DNA of 64,000 nt from Phytoseiulus persimilis. Its lineage: Eukaryota > Arthropoda > Arachnida > Mesostigmata > Phytoseiidae. Positions 42,300 through 54,067 of the stretch are shown here, one piece after another (position 1 is the first letter of the stretch; every line of letters begins with the position of its first letter). Where the stretch lies: NCBI GenBank assembly GCA_037576195.1, contig CM075102.1, positions 32,422,745 through 32,486,744 of the forward strand. The letters are read 5' to 3'. The notes beneath the pieces were generated by a model. That model was not told where the DNA came from. It made no database searches and saw only the letters and a program-made list of their open reading frames with translations. The position numbers were made by a program, and so were the translations under genes.

Positions 42300-44600
42300 A
42301 CTCAACTCAAACCTAAACAATCACCCACGGCCCAACCAGATGTTTGACCACCGTCGGTGAATCGAGCGAGCGACCATTTCTTCGGCAAGAACCTATCAGG
42401 CCATCTGAGTTTCCGACTGACAGATGATTCAAGATCATACGCTCGACACTGCCGTGATTCATCGGAACACGCGCTCGGGCTGATGATGAGCATTTGCTTT
42501 CCGATTGCAAGGCATATACTTCCAACCTCGAAAATGCTCGAGCAGGTTGCGGAATTCAAAACAAAAGCTTGCCGACTGGTCGCAGGAAGTTGGAATGTTG
42601 TGAATCTCTCACGGTTGGAGTGCAGATGGGCCCCCGGAAGGGAACGCCTGAGCTATGACTGATGAACAGCACTCGTATTTATTTCATCTTACAACAATTT
42701 TAGTGCTCCAATCGACACCCACAACCATCTGGCTCCATCTTGCTAATGGATGATTTGTTGCATTTCTTTCCCGGTTTCTCTCAGGTTCCTCGCTTCTGCC
42801 CTAACTTGCTCCATTCTCACGTTCTGGCTCCATTACAGAGATTCCGCAGAGTGAATGATCATGATCATGAGTGTGCAGAGCGCCGTCATTCCAAACAGCG
42901 ACGCAGTGGTTCCGTCGTCCCGGCTCTGAGAAATCTCGGCGTGGAGCCGCAGCGAAAACCAACTTTTCTGACAGGAGGAAATCGAGAACCAGGGAGCATT
43001 TTGGAGGACCGAAATTTCGTGTATTAAGGCCAACGTGATGGGGTGGATGGGAGAGGAATGAGGGCGCCATTTCGAGCCACGTTGCCCGCATGTGTGGAAC
43101 GTCGGCGTGGAAAAAAATCGACGAATTTCCTGATCCATCCGGGACTCCCATGAATTGAATTTCGAACACCCAATCAGGGCTCGCAGCTCAAGGGATCCGC
43201 AGCACGTGTGCGCACCGAAGACGGATGGAGGGACAGCCAGGCGGTACTAGTACAGTGAGTGCAGTCAAGGTGCCTGAATGAACCTTCAGCTCGACTCGCG
43301 CGGTACAGATCGTCGAATCCGAGATTCAATGTGTTCGCCACAACGTCGATTTGCAATCGTTGGAGCTCGAGTTGGGATTATTGCAGAGCCCCTCTCAGGT
43401 ATCTCATTAGGGATATCACTGCCGCTCAGGATCAAGTTCAACTCCGACTCGTCATAATGGCCTTGTCCAAAGCTTCCGCGTCTACTTCTCTACACAGGGA
43501 TTCAGATTACTAACCATACGGGGGGGGGGGGGGGGGTTGAAACTCAATTGGAGGAAGTCTGGAAATTCAATGCAGATTCTTTCCAGCAACCGTTCCTCTC
43601 TACGGAGCGCATGAGTAACAGCCGTTCGGGTCTATCAGCGCCCAATCATGGCGCTGTAGCCAACTGACATGAACGAGACATACATCAAAACCGACGACAG
43701 GGTTGGAACAGGAGTTCCAACAGTTAAGCTTGAAAATAAAAACTAGGGTGAGGTGAAACATGTGGAACGAAGTCACGTATATGTCTATTATGTACGGAAA
43801 ACTAGCGCGAGAACACGTATTACAGGCAGCGAAATTGGTGTGATATTCAATTCGGTTTCTTACAGAAGCCAATGAAGTTTTACACGATACTCAATGATGG
43901 ACACAAGCCTCAACTTCGCACCCTTCCCAATATTACGACTGTTGATTGTTGGTTTTCAGAGTCAATCGGCCTCGGAAATCGCGATTGATGCTGAGTTTGC
44001 GCTTAAGGCTTCCTTAGCGTTGCACACGGTTGAAACTTTGATGAGGTACATATAATTAGGGATTCGCGATACGGAGGGACGCTGACGTGTGACCCCGGGA
44101 GGTTCGAAATTGAGCGCATGGCAGAAATCCCTGAGCTCGTTCTCTACAGATGTGCCTTGGGAAGAAGTGATTGCCCGGGCCAAAACACGAATGCTTCTGG
44201 AGTATCGAAAAATGAGTTCCGTTGTTTTCGCAACTCAGAGGCTCGTTTATGTTCACAGCCGAATATTCGGCAATGTCGGTTCGACTGTTGAAGCGGTGCC
44301 ATCTGGAGTCGTTGAGTCGACTTGCTTGCACGAAAGGCTTCGTCGACCCGATTGTCGTGTTTTGGAAAATGGTGGGTCCGCCGGTGATCACGATAACGGT
44401 GGCATTCCCTGAGGAAGATGATCGAAAGCGTGGCTGTCTCAAGCACTCTTAGCGAAACTCGGAATGATGACTCATGAAGGGTGAACTCCGTAACATCTTC
44501 CCGTGACACGGAAGGCGAAGTATCCTCGATTGGCTAGTCGAGTGGGCTCGGGAACGACGCCGTTAGGAGTTCATTCCCCGGATAATGCACTGCATGAGGC
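42300..44600. other. Intergenic tract, no named gene
   Basis: Opposing short frames only (for example 42357-42662 plus, 42801-43169 minus). A G17 run lies at 43520-43536, and a small perfect hairpin GTTGGAAC-AGGA-GTTCCAAC near 43703. Plus-strand sequence 43961-44290 (SQSASEIAIDAEFALKASLA, GTACAT donor, then YVPWEEVIARAKTRM) looks somewhat like two spliced exons but the phases did not join. Unassigned. Confidence 0.3.
43520..43536. repeat. G17 homopolymer run
   Basis: Seventeen consecutive G residues, a strong assembly and replication hazard. Confidence 0.9.
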
Positions 44601-44617
44601 TTTCCCGTCTGTGAAGA

Positions 44618-47241
44618 TCATGTCAGTGCTCTAGGGAGAGATAGAAATCTTCCAAATATCCGGTAAACGCAGAAGGCGAGAAGAACATTCAGGGTCAGCG
44701 GAGTATGAGCCAGACCATACTGATAACCGTGCAGCACTTTCATTTCAGAGCCCGTGCTGTACTGTTCAAGTTGTGGAGTGGAACAGAGCCAGAAAATCAA
44801 CGGCGGGCGTGTCAAAAATAGGTAGATAGACACATTCACAGCCGAGATGTTCTCCTCAATTCCTTCAAAGATCGAGCGGGCACTTCAAGAATGAACAGCA
44901 CAGAGTCAAGGTTGGGTCAATGAACCAGCTAATGTTGGCGCGTCGGCGTCGCAAGAACTTTTTCTCAAAAGCTCCAGCGACCGGGTCGGCATTGACTACC
45001 TTCTGTCCCGGCTCACTTTCTCCCCTCATTCCTCTTAAGCTTTTGAGAATTGTTCCCTGGTCAAGTCGTTTTAGCCATGGGCCACGAAAGCGGTCGATAA
45101 GGCCTCTACGCACATCGGACTTCAAGCGACCCCCGGTGCAACCTCAATGAATTCTTCACTCTTGTGGTGACATTCGAAGGTCAGCGCCCCGTGGTGCGTT
45201 GATCAACGGACCACCTTTGACGATTGTGTTTTCGCTCGGTGGAAAAAGTTCGTTCAATGGTTCTTTTTTGACACTGCCTGACTGTGGCTGCCTGGACGGT
45301 CTGAACTGGTAATGACAGACGAACAGAAGGAGACAAACTCGTCTGCGAGTTTCTCGCTCTCCCATCATTCCCCGGAAGCCCTTTCCCGTTGGCCTTCGCG
45401 AAACCCATCGTAATGGAGGCTGCAATAACAAAAGTGACTCCGATGAAGCCCGAATTCGAATCCCAGTCTCCAGAGTTCGATGGAAGTCTGCTCGTCGTTG
45501 AACAAATGACGTCATCCAAGTAGGCGGCTTCATTTCTTCCGTCATACTCACAGATCAGCCCCTCGCCCCGCTCCAAAATGGATCTGACCTGTTAACTGCT
45601 CGTCCCGCATAGTTCATCTTCGAGTCGCTGTTCTGGTTATTACGTTTGTTACGGCTTCGCATCGGAGGAGGAACGTTCCGGATCCACTGAACATAATAAC
45701 AATGGTTGTGTCGGTCATAAAGAAATAATATCCTTATCTTAATGAACCGGCCTCCGTGCCCTCTGGCATCACAGGAGCGGGCTCCACGAGCCTGCCTGGC
45801 AAATAAACATGAATAGGGACGTTGAGAGAGCTCGCGGAAGAAGACGAAGCGGGGTACAACGATGAGAAGGCGTTATCAAAACTCAGCTTCGGGCGAATCG
45901 GGAATGTGATTATCACATTGCGAGTCAATGTAGCGAATACTTATGGTCGCGGAGAGAAAAGCCCGATGCCACACTTGTGTTTCTATCGTCCGTGGGATTG
46001 CGAGTTGAGCCGCGCTCCGATCCGTCCGTGTGCTCATCTCATCAGAACGGAACCCAGATACAGTCATCTGATCGATGTATTCTCTCCAGAGGGAGGATTA
46101 CCCCGAAATTAAAGACAGCCCGTCTACCGTTGCCCTGCCGCGATCGTCGTCGCGTTCGATAGGTATCCATTGCTCGGATGATCTCCGAGGGCATTCGGGA
46201 TCGTGATCAGAATGCTTCGCAATGCGAGCTCGAGTGCGAAAATGAGAAACTTTCTGCAACAAGGGTTCAGCTTCTCCTTCATCCAGTTTTCCGAGCCAGA
46301 ACGATCGCTTCCGTACACGGGATTCTTCCCCCTGCGTTGAAGCATTTTTTTTGTAGTCGTTCCAAGAAATTCCGGCTGAGTGCTCTCTTCTGGACTTGAG
46401 ACCGCTACTCTCGGCCGCCTTTACGTTCGACGACGGGCCTCGCTTCCCCGCCGGCGTTCAAAAATGGAGCCTGCCATCCTGTACCGGCCACAAGGGTGAG
46501 CGAGTGGAGCGCCCCGAACAGCACCACCTGTGAGGGGGCGCCATCTTGGAAAGATATTCCTCCAACGGTCCATCAGGAAGGCACTCTTCATCGTTTTCGG
46601 AAAGCTCACTCTACAGCTCAGGGAGGGCTCGACATGGAACGATCCCACGGGAACCACTCAGTGAATTATCCGGATCCGCAGATTTTCGGAAATTTTCGAA
46701 GCTGCAAGTACACTAGACTCGTCCCATGGATGAACGAGAAGCTGACGGGAAAGGTCGAGCAATGCGATTCCGAATGAATCAAGCGAGAGAAGAAGCGCAA
46801 GTTGACTGGACTGCAGTGCTCTGGGCCAGTGTATTTCTCGAACTGGATGAAGATCAGTCTTCTCACCGAGAGCGATCTAACGTATTCCACAGAGTTGTCG
46901 CTGGAACGCAGGGAGCTGTCATCGTGCATTGCGGATGTATCCTGGCTCCAGTTGGCGTTCCCGATTTTCCTGTCGTTCATCGGAGCAGAGAGTTCATATT
47001 CCGCAGTGAGTTCATCCGCATCGAGTTTCCGCACAATAAGAATTGCCCCGAGAATATGAGTCCTGCCCCTTTGGAACTCCAACAGGAAAGCCGAATGGTT
47101 GGGAAACGAGGACGGCGACGCAGGAATGATGCATCCATCTGATGTAGTATTTTTATTTTGAAATTCGGAACGGATTCTGATCATCGAGTGTCCTTCTGAA
47201 GTGTTTGGTAGCTGTCGTGAGTTATCCGAGATTTTCGACAA
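44618..47241 (-). CDS. Possible second ionotropic receptor, fragmented
   Basis: Minus-strand pieces occur in the order expected of an IR. An S1-like text lies near 47100-46800 (LTAEYELSAP, then SVEYVRSLSVRRLIF, compare RTVDYATLDFF in the receptor at 34 kb). A hydrophobic segment follows (KFLIFALELALRSILITIP, near 46250). An S2-like text, FVIAASITMGFAKANGKGLP (near 45440), precedes RGLIDRFRGPWLKRLDQGTI (near 45100). A terminal helix comes last (PLTLNVLLAFCVYRIFGRFL, stop at 44618). I could not join them in phase, and the plus strand has rival frames. Either an unresolved gene, a pseudogene or partly chance. Confidence 0.3.
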
Positions 47242-48663
47242 CTTTGGTTGGCTTGACTAGATCGGTTTCTGAATGCTGCGGGCAGGTCTCCGCGCAGGTT
47301 AGCGCCTTCGGGTATGCCTTCATGGCCGCATTCGACGCTTGACACAGATATCTCAGCTGTGGCACGTGTGGAGCACGTCTCTCATCTTTCTTCTACGCGA
47401 ATCTCCGCGAATTGATTCCGCAGTGATACGATCCACATAGTCATATCATAGGATGAACCTTAGCCTCGCGATCCGTTCATTCAAATCTTGGACTCTGACA
47501 CTAGCGGGTACGTCAGTAAGTAGGCTTAATCTCATCTAGGCCATCGTTTCGCAGTTTCTATCCCCCCGCAGACATTCATCCTGTCCCCACAGCTTTTTGG
47601 CTCCAGTCGTGCACTGCATACACATGCGCAGCGACATGAGGCGATCTCTGCTGGAGATCAAAGCTGGTCAGCGGTGCATAATAATCCTCCATATTATCTG
47701 TCATTGATGACTGATCATCTTCATAAGGAAGATTCATATCATGGAATTCCTCTGCAAAACTCCCAGCTTTGCTTCTGCGAGGCCTTCCAGTGCTCGACGT
47801 TCATGCTGCCGCCAGTCGAATGTTCGATGCGCCTGATCTGGTTCCCTTCACTGCTGAAATCTGTCTGTGCGATCACAGCAGGCGGGCGTTCGGGTAGTGA
47901 ATGGCGCAAATATATGAACAACGGCTCAGAGGAAGGCCGACAGGGAGTATAAAGGGCCTTCCTGGGCTGGAAATGGAAGAGGAATGCGCGAGAGCTTAGA
48001 TAGCTGATGGAGCTCTGTTCCGATGACGAGCCAATCGGAAAATGTGCACAGCTATGAACCGTGAATCCAACAAAGACTAGGCGAATTCCGCGGTATTCGG
48101 AATGAACTCGGGGGCAAAAACCAACTCTTGCAGGGAGGAATCTAATGGAGGGAGCAGCTGAACGAGAGAAATTAACCGAAAAAACATTGCGAGGGATAGC
48201 GCTTCTAGGGAAAGATGGGAATGTGGCCGGAACTATTATACCTCCAACGACCACGATACTGCGTTCCAAGAAAACTAGATTGCGTTGGAGCTGGAGATCT
48301 CCAAAGCGTTGTTGCTACGACGGGGAGCCAGGGCTCAGAGAAAGAGCTGCACACACAAGCCTCGCCAGAGATTTGATTAGATTCGTGGCAAATCTCAACA
48401 GAGGTAAGACAGTCTTGCGCTCAGCTCTTCCAAGCTGCACGTTTCCCCGAGATGTCTGGAGCTCCCGCACCGTGTTTTCTCCTCCGCAGAAACAGGTTTG
48501 CGCCCAGCTCGCTTTTCTTGACAGCGAAGACTACAAACTTGAGAAGAAAAGTTGTGCTTCGGTGAAGATCGCCTGATCACATGGCCGCCGGTCATACGGA
48601 ATTTCGTATGGAGAATTCAAGCTCGCCAGTTTCCAAAAATAACAATGAGAAGAAGACTGGAGG

Positions 48664-48729
48664 GAGAACAAGAGAAGTAAGTGAGGAGACGAAAGAGAGA
48701 ACAAGAGAAGTAAGTGAGGAGACGAAAGA
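48664..48729. repeat. Exact 33-bp tandem duplication
   Basis: Two adjacent copies of a purine-rich 33-mer beginning GAGAACAAGAGAAGTAAGTG, at 48664-48696 and 48697-48729. Each copy carries a splice-donor-like AGTAAGT. In the plus frame it encodes RTREVSEETKE twice. Confidence 0.9.
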
Positions 48730-49679
48730 GAGGGGATGCGTTGTCTCGACCCCAGGCCGCGGCAATCCCTCAGGACCGCTTTCGATTTCGCAAGTATTTT
48801 CTATTTCTCGGAGACGCCCTCTACATAGATCGATGTTTCGCTTTGTGGTGGGGTGGCGCGTAGAACTTCTCAAATTGATTTGTTGTTGAAACTAGGAAAC
48901 AGTTGCGCGGTTTGCCTCGGAGTAAGTAAGTTGGGAATTCTTGAAGCTGGTTTTGGTTCCCCAGCCAGAAGTAGGGCTGCTCAAGAGTTCCCGCGATAGA
49001 ATAGCCTGCGTAGACAAGCAAGCCGGTCTCCGATCAAGCAACTTGAATAGCGGGAAAGTGAGCCTACCAGAGGAAGAATGAAGCTCGGAGCCATCTGGGC
49101 GTCAAAAGATCGACAGATTCACACCAGATGGACAAGAAAGACTTGCGAGATATCCAAGCGAACACAGGTTCTTGTTCGGGATCAATGGATGCCAATATTC
49201 TTCCCTTCTTTCAGGACTAACATCGGATACGACAGCGACGGCAGCAGCAGGAGCTATTGCTGCGAGAACTCCCCTTGCTTGCCGCACCGATTCTCCCCGA
49301 CTTTGAGAGAGCTTAGATCCCCGGGCATCCGATAGGCGGACTGAGAATGAGGCAGGCGACCTTCGGTGATAACAAGCTGTCTTTAGTCTTCAAATTAGGC
49401 TGTTCTCCTTCCTACCCGAAGCGACAGACGTTCTCGAAAGTCGTTGTCGTTGTTCCCCCCCTTGCTCTGTTTGGTCGCACGACCCAGCGATTCGCCTAAT
49501 GGCAGCAATTGTAAACCAGCTTCGAACGCCATTTGTTTACCCTGCGCAACTGCAAACATAGTTACGGACTCACGGACAGATCCCCACACGAGCTCACTAA
49601 CGAATAAACGAATTGTGTTCAGAGAATTTACGTAACCAAATTACGGAAGTTTCGAATGGCGTAAATACATGGAATTCGC

Positions 49680-50127
49680 CTGACAACGAGATCCTCACGT
49701 CAGAGGCAAAGAAGTTTCGGAAGCAGAGAATGCACGAGTTTTCTCATGCGAGGTCCCATGCGATTCCACCTTGGTTGACTCAAGAGCGAGGGTAACGAGT
49801 TACAGACTGTGAGAATCTAAAATTTGTTTCAGTTTTCGAATAGTGAGCCCCGTCGCGCTTCCCCGCAGCGTTCGAGATGCCACATCAGCGGTCATAATGA
49901 TAGCCCACTCGGTTCTTCAAAAAATCCTGAAAGTCCTGGAAAATATGTTGATGCAGGGCTGTCCTGCGATGAAAGAGATGATAAGGGTGGATCTGCGCCT
50001 TCAAGACAGAAAGATAACTGTCGCTGCTGCTCCTTCAAACGGCAGACGGGCGACGTCATCGTTATGGTTTGAGGCGCTATCGGCAACCATAGAAAGACTG
50101 TCATTCTACTCATTTCTGAAAAAATAA
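49680..50127 (+). CDS. Hypothetical two-exon frame
   Basis: A frame ending PPWLTQERG reaches a GTAACG donor at 49792. The acceptor TTTGTTTCAG near 49832 resumes in phase with FRIVSPVALPRSVRDATSAV. The frame then runs through VLQKILKVLENMLMQG to a stop at 50127. Phase agreement and a good acceptor favour a real gene, but no ATG was fixed and no domain is known. Confidence 0.27.
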
Positions 50128-53100
50128 CGGGTGAGAGCTACAAGAGAGCGATCGGAGAGCAGGTTCAGAAGTTCAGAAAACAGGCATCCCCGATGGAGGA
50201 AGCATCCTCCTTCATGATCGAACAAGATGATGCCGACGTTCACCCTGCCGAGTGCGAAGGAGTTTTCCGTGAAGGGAAAGATTGCCTGTTTGGAGCGGAC
50301 AGCGAAGTCCTCCGACCTAAACATGCTCAAGGAAGCCCGGGGCACACTCACGATAGTGGCATGCGGAGACAGCCGAAAGTTTCTTTGTGAAGAATAGCTC
50401 AAAATCGTGATTCGACGTGAATGGGAGAATCTTGGGATGAGATTGTTGTATGGTGCACTTAAATGGCAGCGAAGTAATTGCTCACTTTAGTACAGCGGGA
50501 AGACCTACCTCATTGCTTGCCGGCTCAGTGAGGCCGCTCACCAGCCGAGAGGACCGATCTCTGGGTAGCTCGAATTCGCCTGCGCCGTTGAAGTATTACA
50601 GTAGCGACTGGTCTCCGAGAAGCTTTTTTGTACAGTGCCTGGCCGAAATTCGATTCTGTTTCCTGGAGCTGAATTCCGAGAAGCTGATGCCATTTCTCCG
50701 ATGACCATTTCTCCTTCCTGCTGTTCTGGTTTCGTCTCCAGAGACCTCGGGAAATATTGCACCATTCAGCGTCTCCAGAGACTGCTCTCTAACCCGAAGC
50801 TCAACTCTTGGTTCTCTGGATTCCTGAGGCATAATCGTGGCCATCAGACGGAATCTCTTGAAAGCTTTTCATCTGGGAAACCGGAGCTGGCCCATCATTT
50901 CGAACGTTCTGTCTGTAATTCGCTGTTTCTTCGAGATAGTTGAGAGAGGTTACTTTGACCTAATCCACTGAGCTTACTAGGTGATGCGCTCGCAACTCGG
51001 ACTATTGCTACAGGTGACAGCACTGATCCCAGAGGAACCTGAACATCGTTGGCATTCCGAGCTGCTGTTGCCAGCTGATTCTACAGTTGCCCATGCTCAT
51101 CTGAGGCCCGTTTCTCCCGTTCGATTTCAAAGTCGAGGTGAAGCTCACGCGGGCTTCCAGGCTTATGACTCTGAATCACTTCGGCAAGCTTATGATTTCC
51201 AAAAATGACAGCGACTCGATGGGCCGTTTGGGGGGCGTCTCGGACGTTCAGTGAGCAGGATTGTGATTCCTATTCCCCGAATCTCAGAAGATCCAGAAGA
51301 ACTCAGCCGATGAATACTTACGACTAGTTTTTCAGCCAAGGGCTTTGGACGATGAAATCATTCCTGGAACCGTCCTCGCTTCGGCGGGAAATATGGATAG
51401 AACGAAAATACCCAGCTCTCATCTGGGGCGAGCGAGCCAGACGCCGAAGTCTCCACCCACCGACGCTACACGTGGCACGGAGCCAATATGAGTCGAACCC
51501 GCTTCTTCGGACCCGAAGCAAGCTGCAATCACGTTACCGCTACGCGGAGGACACCGATGCCACGGGAATCAATTTGCTGGAACATTGAGACCATCACGAG
51601 CAAGACCCGGTTTCCCTTGATTTTCTGGTCATCCATCCTAAAGAGTTCTGGGGCAGCTCGAAACTCTCAAAGTAGACGAGAAAATCGCTCTCGATAGGTC
51701 AGATGAACCTCGGAAGTTTGATGTCGTAAAATGAACAATCTCATACGTGATCGATGCTGCTATATGGCAAAACTACGTTTGGGTATTTTTCGGAACCGTT
51801 GTTCCGCTACGTGAGACACAGTGCTCTTTAACGAAGCACTTCGATACCGTTCCGCTCGCTCCAGAATTTCGTGGAATACTCAGGCTTGTAACCACACATG
51901 AGCTCACTAAGATTGATCTCGTTCCTGTTCTTCCTTCTCACCTGACAGGCGCGAAGAAGATATTTTCTTATCGTTTTTCCAACCATTCCCGTTTTCCTCA
52001 CTCTGTTATCATCTCATTTTACGATCATAGCTAGAACCCCCTCATGCTTAAACTGTTTCTCAGCTCTGACGGTTTAGTCGGTTTTGCGTGAGCTGTCTCG
52101 CAAATTCTCCCCAAAAGTCCTCCGTGGAAGCTGCTATTTAAACAGAGGTGCAGCGAGGATCGACTTCTTCCGCATCAAGAGAAACGGAGCAGGTAACGAA
52201 CGCACACTGCGAGATGATCGAGAATCGAACGCTATTTCTGCTTTCCGAAAATTGGCTCTTCTACACGTGCTCTTCTCGCTGAACACGTTTCGGCTCCACG
52301 GAATCGCTTTGATCTGATACTGTTCGTAGATGGTCTGAATTTCGAGACGATTGCGCTGGATGGCGAGGGTTTCGTGAGTTGGGCGTGACAAAATTTGATT
52401 GGGTCCCAAGGACCGTTCCATAACGCTGGCGTGCAAGCTCATCCCAGCAACGGATGCTCGAAGGAGTGTGACACGCTTAAGCTGACTCAGAGGATAACTG
52501 AAGTCAACCGATGATCACATGGAGAGAATATGCGCTGTTTGTTGATACGCGGCGCTCGCTCGCTCGCGCGGGCTCTTAGAATCGCTTCCCCCAGCCCACT
52601 GGGTATCTTGAACTTGGGAGATTCACCGCACGTCTCGAAACTCTCTCCGCAAACTCCAGTTCACATGAGTGTGTGCAACACCGCAGACACTTTCGTCGAC
52701 GAAGGGAATTAAGCCCCTCAGAATCGGAGAGATAAATAGTTTCACCATTCTGCTCGCTGTGTGTCGATAAAGAAAGAGCATAGTACCTTGCCCCGATAGG
52801 ACGTCTCGAGAGAGTGCTACGATTCGGGATCGCGTCGTTTCGTAACAGTAGCTCTGAATCGCGATTCTCGATGTCTCATCCGATTTGTTTGAAGTGCTCT
52901 TAATTGGTAAGCAGTGGCGGAGTCAGTTCTCTCGGGGCCCTAGGCCGACCCGCCACCGTTTCGGTGTGGGTTGGATCTCAACAGATGCAATTCACAAGCA
53001 ATGGGAAAATCTCGTTAACACATTGAATTCTGAAGTTTGTGAAATTCCCGGATTCCCAATATCCTTTGTAATTTCGAACGCCAGGCAGCATTCGGCGGTC

Positions 53101-54045
53101 GCGGACTCTTCGCGCTCCGCACGAAGGACATTGCTTCCATGGAAGTTTCTCTCTCGGTCGGCTCGCAATTATTCGGTCGAACCGGAGACGAGCGAGGATT
53201 CATTGAGAAGGAGAACGGACTTCGTGTTTGAGCCTCTTGTTCCTCCTCTTCCTGCTGAAAACGAACGATAGTCGCGAACATCGCTCATATCGCTCAAATC
53301 GCAAAGTCAAACCGCGATATTTTCATCCACGCATCATCCCTTTTCGTCTGCAAGCTCTCGTAAGCGATGTCGCCCTCGAAGGACGGATGTTATTCTTCAA
53401 CTTCAGCTCTCTGGGAAGAACACATCAGGCATTTGGGACCCCTATCATGCGATGATAGAGTTCCACGAGAAACGACTTCTCACGTTGTTGACACGATTTC
53501 TGAGAATTGACCGTTCCTGCGACGAATGAGGATGCTTGGCGTTGATGAGCCGAGGCCAGGCCACGGAGATTACCACGACTAGAACTTCAATTTCGCACTC
53601 TTGAGGTCACGGCGCGAGCAGAAGTATCGCAGAAGGGTGTTCCTCCCGTGTCACTCTGTAGCTGGATGAATGAGTTTCAGAGAAGCCACTGATTTGACTC
53701 GCTTGCCTTGTTCGAGGCTCGTCTGATTTTTTAGCACACATCAGGTAAATGCAGTTTTCTTCAGATAGCTGAAATTCTCGAAAGAGTGTGGGAAGTTGCC
53801 ATATCTTGATTGTGGGCTCTCCAGTATCTCTCTGATTGTTCACACTGTCGCATTTTCCACGAGGAAAATCGGCATCCTATAGCCGTGGGGTGCAAAGCTG
53901 AGACCGCAGGCTGCTCAGCACGGCAAATTGTCAACACACTGAGGGACTCGGCTTAAACGAGTTTTTATCGTTTAGCCTGCCAAGGCAGATTACGCGGACA
54001 TCAAGCTGCTTTCGCTAGCCCGGGACGAATCACGTCTCCGAATAA

Positions 54046-54067
54046 GGAGTGCACGTTTTTGCACTCC
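54046..54067. other. Perfect 8-bp stem-loop
   Basis: GGAGTGCA and TGCACTCC flank a 6-nt loop (CGTTTT), within a 1.1-kb stretch that lacks open frames. Confidence 0.7.

Noticed and set aside
47739..48269. 176-codon minus frame beginning MERSIVVVGGIIVPATFPS, considered as an IR S1 start
   Set aside because: No glycine/leucine S1 pattern follows, and an equally good plus frame overlaps it.
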